Source: Adiantum capillus-veneris
Lineage: Eukaryota; Streptophyta; Polypodiopsida; Polypodiales; Pteridaceae
Length of the DNA: 64,000 nt
Assembly: GCA_014529385.2 (NCBI GenBank)
Contig: CM043968.1
Coordinates: 5,184,501-5,248,500 of the forward strand
Reading direction: 5' to 3'
Position 1 is the stretch's first letter; each line of letters begins with the position of its first letter. The notes under the pieces were generated by a model. That model saw only the letters and a program-made list of their open reading frames with translations, had not been told where the DNA came from and ran no database searches. Of the stretch, positions 25,374-34,829 are shown one piece after another. The position numbers and the translations under genes were made by a program.

Positions 25374-26470
25374 ATGGCACCAAAATCCAATCGTGGCCGA
25401 AAATCTACCATTCGTGTGGACCCCATTCCTCAAGAGTTTGGAAGAGAGTTTGACCCAAAGCAAGAGAAGATGACTGACACTGAGGTTCAGGAGGAGCATA
25501 GTCAGGTTGATGAGACGCAGGACTCACAGCACTCCAGTCATTCTCGACGCCGACGGGTAGAACGGGAAGCATGGAAAGCAAAGAGTTCCAAGAGTTCTCA
25601 GTCTCGCCAGAGAGATGAGGATACCAAGGGCAGTAAGGGAAGTCACCGTACTTCTAGCAGACAAATCAAAGAAGACACTGACACTTAGACAGAGACAGAG
25701 ACAGAGATTGATTGGGATGCTGACACTGACAATTGCAAGAAGGCTCTCAAGCGTCATTCTGAATCCAAGAAGCGAAGTGGCAGGATCAGTAGTAATCGCA
25801 ATGATTGCACAACTTCCTTGAAGATTTTCTTTCTAATATTCAAAGGGGGGAAAAAGGATGATCCAGATGTTCACATACAAGCTTTCGAGCAGTATGCTGA
25901 ACTTAAAAATATTGATGAAAATGATTGGGGGGAATATTTTTCACAAACCTTGAAGGAAGCAGCAAGGAAATGGTATTACCATTACTTTGCATGCCAGCTG
26001 AGATCATATAACAAATTGCTTAAGGCCTTCAGGTTGGAATATTCCGACAATAGAGGGGACGAAGATATTCTCTGTGAATTAGATAAGATCAAACATAGGA
26101 ATTTGTCAGTCCGCAGCTATGTGGAAAAGATAAAAGAGCTAACCAGGCAGTTGCAAGAAGCGCCATCCGAGAAGATATTGAGGGCATGGTTCCTGAATGG
26201 GTTCAGAAGCAAGAAGCTTAGGAAACAAGAAGTACCAGCCCCTACGAAAAAAATCAATGATCTGGTCCAAAGGGAATTAAAGCTGAAACAGCAGGCTAAG
26301 AAGGAAAAGAGCCACAAGAAGCGAAGGACTAGTAGCAATAGCTCTGCTACTGAAACCTCTGATTCTAGTGAAATGTCCAGTAACTCCGAGAGCAGCTCTA
26401 ATGAACGAGCAAAAGAGAAATCAAAGAAGGGATCCTGGACCAAGAAATTGAAGAGATGGCTAAACACATT
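25374..26470 (+). pseudogene. gag: gag, 5' part (split by the nested transposon)
   Basis: From ATG 25374 the frame codes an Arg/Ser-rich N-part (SRRRRVEREAWKAKSSKSSQ), has one in-frame TAG at 25686, then continues through FKGGKKDDPDVHIQAFEQYA, WYYHYF and VRSYVEKIKELTRQL, the core of the plant Retrotrans_gag domain, and a Lys/Ser-rich linker to EEMAKH. Gag forms the virus-like particle in the cytoplasm. The frame stops making sense at 26470 where the nested element begins, and resumes with the zinc knuckles after 36532. Confidence 0.75.
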
Positions 26471-26471
26471 A

Positions 26472-26640
26472 GGAAAAGTTTGGACTAAAAAATGGACCTT
26501 ATAAGAAATGCCAGGTCAGCTTAGAGAGAGATAATAAAAAGTCCATAATTTCATTTTTGATATTCACTTTAAAAAAAACTCGGATATCAGATTTGGGGGG
26601 TACGTTTATTAAAACTCTCAAAAAGTGTTCAGACAATGAT
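26472..26640. repeat. Left terminal inverted repeat region of the nested transposon
   Basis: Perfect 15 bp end GGAAAAGTTTGGACT followed by degenerate similarity to the reverse complement of about 36370-36531. Also contains GAACGCCGA (26658), matched near 36311. Confidence 0.65.
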
Positions 26641-26865
26641 AATATACGACAGCTCTGAATTGAACGCCGATCGTCTCAATCTTTTGGATTTTTCAAAACT
26701 AAGATTTGGCGCTCAACGAGGTGCATTGAATGTTATTCTTCTTCTCATTTTCGCGTCTCTCTTGCTTTCCGCCTGCGTGCAGTCTCCTCCCTTGAGCTCT
26801 CTTCCATTTGCTCCACTCTTGCGCTCTCCTCTGCTTTGAGCTTTCTCATTCACCAAATCATCTCA

Positions 26866-29695
26866 ATGTCATTATCATCTTCACACAAAACTCAGACGAG
26901 GAGTCAAAACGATGTGTATCATATGCATATCGAACTGTCCAGAGAATACGAGCCCCTCCACAAGAAGAATAAGCGAGGCATCCTTTCCGAAGCTTCAAAA
27001 GAGAACTTCAGATTTCAAGGTAAAAAAAGCGTCGATCTTTGGGTGGATGACAAGATATATCCTGAGCATCCTATCACCAACTCAACTCCACCGTTCAGAA
27101 ACATAACGTCATTGCTGAACTATGTAGGAGACGGTTATTCTGGTTTATATGGCTACACCAAACATTTGGCGGCTAAAAGTGATATTCTTAAGCTTGAGAG
27201 AGACCTTGCACACAAAGAAAACTTTTGCTTGAAGCAAACTGTGACAGAGTGCGCTCAACAACTGAAAGGTAAGGACGAAAGCATCACACAGCTCACACAG
27301 GATCTCAGAGAAAAAAATAATGTCTTGGGTCCTCGGTTAAGAGAACGACGCTTACGAGACATTGAACAGCTGAAGGTTGGTTCGGGGGGTTTTGAAGAAG
27401 AGGGTTAAAGCAATCAAGTAAGATTATCATTCAAGCAGGTTTAATTCATCTTTACATTTGTAGTTTTATATTTTACTTTTCATATTTATGCTTAGATCGT
27501 TGTTACATCCTCAGTCAAATATTGACAGCAACACACCAACTTCTTCAATCCCTTATGGTCTCATACTAAAACGCAAAGATGTCGCCGGACTTTTCGACGA
27601 TAAGCGATACTGCAAGATTGTTGCTAAGCAACTTGACACTCTTTTGAAACAGAATCAACTCCAAACACGTGATGTTCAGTCAATTCTGGATGAAGCCAGA
27701 ATATCCAACAAAGGTTATTCTGCAATTTTTAGGTATGTCTGGTGTTTGAATCAATTGTCTTCACCTGTCAAATCAAATGTCTGCAATCTTTAGGTATATT
27801 GGATATGTGTAGCATTTGAAAACTTGGAAATAGTCCATTTACTTAATTTTCTGTTTACAGAACTATGCAGCAACAAAGTAAGAAGTTCAATCTCAAGCAC
27901 ACGTTGCTGCCAAATCCTTTCTCCATTCGAAAGACAAGACTGGAGGTCAACCAGGAAGTGCTTCGGACGTTGGGCACTCCTTTTCACATTGAAGCAATGT
28001 ACAGATCGCCATCAGCAGAGGAAGTGGTCTATGACAAATACAATAATAAATTTTATGATTTAGTAGCTTTGCAGACATATATTGTTCAATTGTTCGAGGT
28101 TTCTCAAGCGGAATGCAATGGAGTCTTGAAGTTTGTGCTTAAACTGGATGAGTGCTTAAACTGGATGAGTGTGAGCTAGTGAAAGAGACAAAGGTTGAGA
28201 GTGTCACAATAACACTTATGAATAGAGCATTAGATGAAAGCATTGCTTCAGACGACCCTAGAAACTTTAGCGTGCAATCCGAAAACAATATTTTCTTATT
28301 AGCCACATTCAAGGTTTGATATCAACAAGTTTTTGCTTTAAAAAATGGTTAGACATGTTTCATTTGATTGGTTTGGTTTTCCCATTTCAGGTGCCTGTAG
28401 AGAATTTCGATATTCTTAACTGGGTTTTTCATCAAACAAGTATTCCTGAAGTCATAAACGAACAGAGAAATGGAAAGACACTCGATGTATTAGGCATGGG
28501 TTCATACACAGTAGAGTGGCATATGGTTGGAGATCTCAAAACCCTAAAGTGTATGTACAACATCTCAAAAGGAGCAACAAGTAAAAGCCCTTGTTTATAT
28601 TGCATGGGAGGAGTCATTGGTCTTGACAAAAGAAATTGGAGGAGAGCACCGGATAGGCACTTGCAGGACCTTAACTTCCGCCCAGTGTTGGATATTCCAC
28701 TATCCAGAGTACATATTTGCATGATGCATGCACTCTGCAGAATCATTGAGAAACTTATGTTTCTGTACATTTGCTTTGCTTGGACCACTCAGCCAGCATC
28801 AACAAAACAAAGGGCTATATTATCATTGGAAACAGTTTTCTCAGATATGGGCTTGCATGGAGGACATGTGAAAATAGAGCAGGATGAGAAGAGGTCTAAG
28901 AATGGTCGAGATGTGCCAAAGAAGTTGTCTATTGGCGGTGTGAAAGCCCGTCTCTTCTTGTCGATGCCAACAAGTGGCAGACAATGCAAAAGCCAGAGTG
29001 CTCAGGAAAGGTTGACATTGAGATACAACCGGTGGAGAAACCTGCACAATGCAGTGGTTGACCATGCAGACAATGGTGCAGCAAGGACTCGCAAAGCGAA
29101 CGTGTGGAAAAGTTTGGATTCCATATTCAAGTTTTGTGAGATCAATACTTGGAGAGATACTGACTATACATTGTTTCAAGACGCTCTGGAGACCTTCCAC
29201 AGGTCGTTCATAGTTGCATGGACAAATCAACACATAACTCATTACATGGTATATTACTTTATTTGATAAAATTGTGATTATATATTTACATATAAACAAT
29301 AGGATGGTTTATTTTTGCACCATATCATATGCAACCACATGCCTTGGTTTGCTAGGCAGTATGGTAGCTTGGCTATATGGTCTACACTAGGTATGGAGAA
29401 AACTCACTACCAAGCCCGTACTGGCTATTTCAGCCACACTCGTCACGGAGGTGGTGCAAACAAAGCCAACACTTTGGAGGAACTACATCAATGGACTTAT
29501 CGAAAACTTATGCATAGAACACACCGAAAGGAATGTGTCAAAGACAGTCAGATTGGCCAAGCAATGAGATTAGCAAGCAAACGACGGAAGAAGGAAATAT
29601 GGGAGGCATCATCTGCGGCATCGCGACATGCAGAGTGGCGACTTCAAAAAGAACGCATTGGAAAAACTTGGACAACTCCGACCCAAGTTGTTTGA
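26866..29695 (+). pseudogene. DDE-like transposase gene of the nested transposon, five exons, frameshifted
   Basis: Exons fit 26866-27375, 27515-27732, 27861-28313, 28391-29248 and 29303-29695, all introns GT-AG. Exon 1 codes a basic N-part and a coiled coil (DILKLERDLAHKENF). Exon 4 has the likely RNase H-like core: EWHMVGDLKTLKCM, GATSKSPCLYCMGG, then the His-rich helix HICMMHALCRIIEKL; exon 5 has YGSLAIWSTLGMEKTH, where E is the candidate third acidic residue. The C-terminus is basic. A GGDYK...GATSxxxCxWC pattern recalls uncharacterised transposon proteins of animals. A 17 bp tandem duplication (28136-28152 and 28153-28169) shifts the frame in exon 3, so this copy is inactive. Function as transposase is inferred. 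Confidence 0.6.
28136..28169. repeat. 17-bp tandem duplication that breaks the transposase frame
   Basis: TGCTTAAACTGGATGAG is repeated immediately. Removing one copy restores a frame open from 27861 to the splice donor at 28314. Confidence 0.85.
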
Positions 29696-29844
29696 AACTT
29701 CCTAAAGATAGTGCATTGTAACACAATATAATTTTTTGTGCCAAGAGAAGACAACCAATCACAAAAGTGAGAAACATAATGTACTCATTGTTTTGATAGA
29801 AAATGTACTATTTTTTGGCATCGACAATATACATTGGAGCTTCT

Positions 29845-31262
29845 CTATTCTTCATCTTTGTCAGGAAAAGTTACAAAATATTCTGGCCTTGTTGCCTGCT
29901 GTGTGTTATCGTCTTCTTCTTGCCTTGGTCTTTTGCAACCTAGTCCCGTAGGTTCGTTTGTCGACAATACATTTGTCTCCACCTCCACAACCACAAGAGA
30001 CATTTCTTCAGTAGACAGATGCGCAATTGGTTGTTTATTGCGAAACATAGCATGCTTGTCATACTCTAATAATTGCGCAGGGTCAGTGATTCCGCATGCC
30101 AAACCATATGCTGCTTGGGTCAAAAAATAGCAACTACGCAAACCATACATTCCTGGCCCTTGGCCAAACATATACAATGCGGCCTTTTTTTCTAAAAGCA
30201 TTATTTTATCTGCGTTCCACTTGATGACTGCCCCTCCTAAATATCTTGAAAGTGTCTTCAACGTCATCAAGGGTAGCTCCGCGTTGTCATTGGAGAAGGA
30301 CGAATGGAAGACCAAAAAACTCGGATACTTAAGATTCTTTAAGTATTGGCCGAGAGAGGAATTCTTTCCTAAATCTCCCATGCCTCGTCCACGAGGGCGA
30401 GGAATGAAGGTATCATCATAGACCACCAACTGCAACAAATTAAAGTTATGAAATGAGATAAGTAGAAACCAAAAAGGTAAGGTAAATAAAAAAAGATTAC
30501 CTTCTGGTTTTCATCTTCCTCAAGTAAGTCCTCATTCCATAGGTTGATGCCGCCCTGACCTCCAGTGGGCGCATTGGAGGTTGAGGCCAAAGATGATGAA
30601 GAAGTGCTTGCCTTACCCATTTCTTCAATCCCTAGATTTTTTTGCACTTCCATGAACTCCTTTTCTGTTGGAAGCGTGCGCTCATACATAGCAACATCAT
30701 TGTAAATAATCACAAGTGCACTTGCGGGGTCAACGAACTCATCGTCATTTACATGGGCATCTATAACAGAATACTTGTCATGCTCAGGGTCAATGACAAC
30801 ATCATACTCTTCGAGATTCTATGCCACATCTGCGCAAAATACAATTAAATTTCATAAGCGACTTTTAACAAAATTCTATGCGATGTCGAACAAAATACAA
30901 AACCTCTTACCTACGTACTTCACCATGAAATCCATGGGATGAATTAGCAAGGTAGCACCGGTTTCATTCAAGGTGTAAGAGAACAAGACTCCAATGAGAT
31001 CTGTTACAAATAAACATAAGCAAAACATATGTCATCACAATAAATTAGAGTTCAAGATAAAATAATTTCACTATTGAAAACATTGCGTACCCTTCATGAT
31101 AAGCCAGAACAAAAAATTTTGACGTATCCATGGTCACTGACTGGAACTAGTCAACTACTTCCACTAAAGATGTATCCTCGGCCATCAAAACGACGGAGAG
31201 GTTCGAGTCAAGGACGGTGACATCATCTTGCATATTCCAAGGCAAATTTGAAACTACAAAAC
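29845..31262 (-). pseudogene. Unknown gene B, or the C-terminal exons of the H3-like gene
   Basis: Minus-strand exons with good splice sites: about 31262-31090 (SNLPWNMQDDVTVLDSNLSV, with one in-frame TAG), 31013-30912 (LIGVLFSYTLNETGATLLIH), 30823-30505 (EYDVVIDPEHDKYSVIDAHV, acidic, with a Ser-rich linker) and about 30435-29845 (YDDTFIPRPRGRGMGDLGKN to a stop after TFPDKDEE). The last exon has LPLMTLKTLSRYLGGAVIKW and a PRQEEDDNTQQ nuclear-type tail. I do not recognise the family. No good start codon exists between it and the H3-like frame, and both run in the same direction with only about 50 bp between them, so they may be one transcript. Confidence 0.45.
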
Positions 31263-31307
31263 TGTAAAGAAATTCGTGTCACACAAAATTGAATATATTA
31301 AAAGAAT

Positions 31308-32150
31308 TTATTGTGAAAAAAAGAATAGCACGCACCAAAGCAAGCAATTGATGATTGAGTCTGTGAGTTCCCTCGTCCGGTTCTGTAAAATTGCAATCTC
31401 GTGGGGGTGATAAGAAAAATACAGAAGGCATCCCCACACAGGAAGGCCAACATGGAAATAGGGAAACAACAATGACAAATCATCAGCGTTGGCGTCGCTG
31501 ATGGCATCTGCCATTTGTTGCTCCATCATCTCAAGGCGTAACTGCTCCAATCTCTCACTATCGTCTTCTGTTGTGTCCCGCTCGGTGTTGAGACGGGTGC
31601 TGTATCGATGCATTTGTGTGGACACTTCATGAACTTTGACCTTATCAATAGGTGGTATTCTAAGAATATTGTCCATCTTTCGGTCTGAAATACCGGCAAG
31701 CGGTATTGTTTTGTCATAACTGAACCTGAGAAGGCGAAGTGTGTTGATGTCTCGCGGCATCAATGTTGTCCTATGGGCATGGGCCGAGAGAATGTAGCCG
31801 TCCTGGAAAAGCTCTACAAAAAAATCCTCGGCGGCCTCGTGCAAGCACCCCATTGCACTTCGAGACCACCGGAAATTCAGGTTGTGTTGCTCGCAAATCT
31901 CGCGAACAACTCTTTGGAATGGCAGTTTAGGTATTGCCAATGAAATGTGCTTTTGGAGCTTACGAAGTTCGAGTAGAACGCTCCTATTCTGCTCGTATCT
32001 TCTTCTTCACATTGTTGCGCGTAACTGCGGCATGGTCTTGCCCAGAATCACATGCGATGTTGACGGTTGTACTGTAGACGAGCTAGCGTGGCCCTGCGGA
32101 ACAGACTGACCAGGATAAACCTTCCTTGCTGTTTGCTTTGTGTGGGCCAT
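31308..32150 (-). pseudogene. Histone H3-like protein encoded by the nested transposon (one in-frame stop)
   Basis: From ATG at 32150 the protein starts MAHTKQTARK, nearly the canonical H3 tail (K4 and K9 equivalents kept). After a diverged tail of 47 residues an in-frame TGA (32009-32007) interrupts; the same frame continues with RRRYEQNRSVLLELRKLQ (alpha-N helix), IPKLPFQRVVREICEQ (alpha 1), NFRWSRSAMGCLHEAAEDFF (loop 1 and alpha 2) and SAHAHRTTLMPRDINTLRLL (loop 2 and alpha 3), a complete H3 fold. Loop 1 has canonical H3 length, unlike most CENH3. An extra C-terminal region of ~120 residues follows (IPPIDKVKVHEVSTQ, then EQLRLEMMEQQMADAI). TGA can derive from CGA by one C-to-T change. Known H3 role: nucleosome core, chromatin marking. 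The role in a transposon is unknown. Confidence 0.8.
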
Positions 32151-33025
32151 GACCTGAACGAGGAGAATGCGAGGAAATACAAAAATCTGGATGTGGGTAA
32201 AAAGGCAGAGTGACTAGAGACACTTCGGAAAAAACAGTGAGGAAAAAAAGGGGGGGGGGGTGTTTATATTAGCGGAATAAGTATAATGAGAAGAGGCGGC
32301 TGCATTAATCATGACATCGCGAGGTATGATGGGAAGCGTTCGAGTATAATGATTACGTGCCACGTGGCACATCGGGACTCAAGCGATATTGGTGGTGCCG
32401 AAATTAGTGGCACTGCCTATTCGCGGGGTGGCACGACGAGGAAAGAAGCGCCCTAACGGGTTGCCCTAGCAACAATGGTATGTCGCGGCACAACGCGAGG
32501 AGGCGGACCAGAATACTTTGTACTGGTCGTATCGCGTTATGACGCGACAACAAGCTGTCGCGCCAAAACGCGATAGCGGTGCTTTTGTGGAGCGGGGGTA
32601 CCAATTTCGCATTGTGGCGCGACCGTCCCACGACGGCTGACACATGGCGTAATCATGACGGCTACTGCATGATGCACGCATGGCACGACAAAAAAGGCAT
32701 CGCGGTACAATGCGAGGAGACGGACCGCAGTACTCTTGACTGGCCGTATCGCGTTATGACGCGACAACAAGTTGTCGCGCCAAAACGCGATAGCGGTGCT
32801 TTTCTGGTGTGGCGGCACCAGTTTCGCGTTGTGGCACGAGCGTTTCGGGGGGCTGACACGTGGCGTAATCATCATGGCGACTGCATGATGCACGCCGGCC
32901 CCATGATGCATGTCAATCGATGTCATCGTTGTCCTTGGGAGTCCTATAAATATGACTTGCTCCCCCATTTGCCCTTTGTTTGGATGTTGTGCTCTCTCGT
33001 CTATCTTCGCTTTTGAATTTTCGTT
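32151..33025. promoter_or_regulatory. CG-rich divergent promoter region between the H3-like and Ulp1-like genes
   Basis: The two genes face away from each other across 875 bp. TATA-like boxes are at 32263-32270 (minus strand, AATATAAAC, about 115 bp before the H3 ATG) and 32945-32952 (plus strand, TATAAATA, 74 bp before ATG 33026). The middle is very rich in CpG, unlike the surroundings, and made of a 217 bp tandem repeat. Promoter function is inferred from position and TATA boxes. Confidence 0.55.
32470..32900. repeat. 217-bp tandem repeat with a 46-bp hairpin in each copy
   Basis: Two copies (about 32475-32690 and 32691-32900). Each includes an inverted repeat with 22 bp arms and a 2 bp loop (32530-32575 and 32747-32792), starting TATCGCGTTATGACGCGACA and ending in the reverse complement with 2-3 mismatches. 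The short string CGCG occurs repeatedly. Confidence 0.85.
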
Positions 33026-34632
33026 ATGGACCCCTTCAATGTTGAAGCAGAGGAGGAAGTGCCTTGCTCTAAGTATGCCCCCCAAGACAAACTATCTCAT
33101 TTTCTATACCGCATTGGGCTTCAGCAATGCGAGACAGAGATCAGGCCGATGTTCAATCCAGATTTTTCTTTGCATGAGTGGATTGTCTCCGCGCAACATT
33201 ACCTATCAGGTTTTGAGCAGACCTACCAATAGCAAACGTCTGGTGGCATAGTCGAGATACAAGGAGTTCGTTTTGTTCACATGAAGGATATCAATTCGGA
33301 CTCCTCCAAGAAATACATATTTTCTAGGAGTTGCCTTAAGCTGCCAGTGAACTTGCGGATAACAGACTACACTTAAGTGTACACTTCATAACCGCAAGTG
33401 TCGAGTGGCTGACTATTATGCAGGTTTTATTTTATATTTGCATTTAATTTTGGATGAGCATGCTGATGCTGCAGAGGCCTCGCTAGAGGATCGGACTGGG
33501 GAGGGTCAAGAGCCCAAGTCTTGGGGAAGCCTTGCCTTGCAGGTTTCAGAGGGAGTCCAGCTTCAGGAGGGTGCTTTGCCTACTAGTGTTCTACCTACCA
33601 TACCTATTGGTGATTTGTAGTATGTCTTGCTTAACGACATTATGGAACTTTTTGACCTCCGAGAGGACTATTGCCTTGCCATGTGGCCTAGCTCTTCCCG
33701 CATAAGCTCACAAAACAATCCGCTATTAGAGTTGAGAGAAACCCATTGATAATGGATGTATGCGCGCCTTTTTTGATGTATGACAGCAAGGACCTGACGT
33801 GCAATAGCAGGGGTCTTTGAGTTGGGATGATCACTTATCAAGCTCAATTATGTGAGAAGATTAATGGGCATAATGGCTTGGTATGGGACCCAAAAAAAGG
33901 GGCTTAGGTTTGGATTGTAGATCTGTTCGGAAGCTTGTGTCTGCTCTTGAAGCTTTAACGCAAGAGCAGATATATGAGAATCTTACGATTATTAGTTGCA
34001 AATTCCCTAAGCAGGACAATGCCTACTCTTGTGGATGGAGGGTCTTATTCAATGCAGAAATTTTGTTACGGGTCATGCTTGATGGAAGTCGTAGAAGTGT
34101 AAGCATTTGACACTCGTTTACAGATTTGTATCTTAATAAGTTAGTAGCTATGTTAATAAACATGATGTTCTTAACGCAGGTAAGAAATTTGGCAGATTAT
34201 TCAAAGGCTGATCTTTCTTCGTTTAGAAACAGAATGATTGAAAAGTTGATCAATTGCGCGACCATGCATCTAGACGGAGCACGTGATGCTTTTATCCCGC
34301 CAGCACCAAGGCCCACGCCTAGGCCTCCGCCGACAAGATACCCCGTGTCTGCCACACCAACAAAAGCACATATCAATATCTCCCCAGATGCCTCCCCAAC
34401 CCAAGCTCCCACCAGCTCTCGTCCTGAAGAAACAGCTCCAGAACCCTCAAACCTCCCACCCAGCACCTCTCCTGCTCATGAAGCAGCTCCAGAGCCCCCA
34501 AACCCCCCACCAAGCAGCTCTCCTACTCATGAAGCAGCTCCAGAGTCCCCAAACCCCCAAGCCACCACCTCTCCTCAACCTCAACCAACAGCCCCCAATC
34601 ACCGCACGCACAAGATTAGAAAGATATTATGA
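33026..34632 (+). pseudogene. Ulp1/C48-like cysteine protease gene, decayed
   Basis: The N-part (ATG 33026) reads MDPFNVEAEEEVPCSKYAPQ and is open to a TAG at 33230, after which the same frame continues (GGIVEIQGVRFVHMKDINSD). Later segments in shifted frames contain VWIVDLF (catalytic Asp candidate, about 33910) and CKFPKQDNAYSCGWRVL (33997-34047), the Gln-x5-Cys signature of Ulp1/SENP proteases (family pattern QxNxxDCG). The His motif was not found intact. The last exon (from about 34180) adds a Pro-rich tail with an 8-10 residue repeat (EAAPEPPNPPPSSSPTH). Ulp1 enzymes cleave SUMO from targets; such proteases are known in several plant transposon families. Several stops make this copy dead. 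Confidence 0.55.
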
Positions 34633-34829
34633 AATGTACTTTTGACAAATTGATTACAAGCAATGGATCGAAATTTGACTTTTGTTTTGATTATGGTTCA
34701 AAGTTTACAAAATGTTGTGTACAATTTTCCAAAAAAATGGGAGAGTGAGGATCCAATGGTGTTTGGTAATGTAGAGAGTTGCTTTTGTCGAGTAATCTTT
34801 GAGAATAGTATTTGAATCATTGTGTAAAG
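34633..34829. other. Intergenic stretch between converging Ulp1-like gene and gene C
   Basis: AT-rich, no gene; probably shared 3' UTR space. Confidence 0.5.

Noticed and set aside
26467-26471. Longer target duplications (ATT, TTA/TAA, TTAA) for the nested transposon
   Set aside because: The flanks agree only for TA once the perfect inverted ends are counted; TTA and TAA on the two sides are not identical. The palindromic CATTAATG site explains the extra symmetry.
28432-29299. Minus-strand frames opposite the transposase
   Set aside because: Shadows of the plus-strand exon 4; no splice or family support.
31308-32150. Reading the H3-like gene as CENH3
   Set aside because: Loop 1 between alpha 1 and alpha 2 has the length of canonical H3, and the tail start is canonical H3, so a centromeric identity is not supported.
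32404-33085. Open frames in the CG-rich 217-bp repeat region
   Set aside because: Frames exist on both strands because the repeat lacks stops; they contain no domain and lie in the intergenic promoter region.
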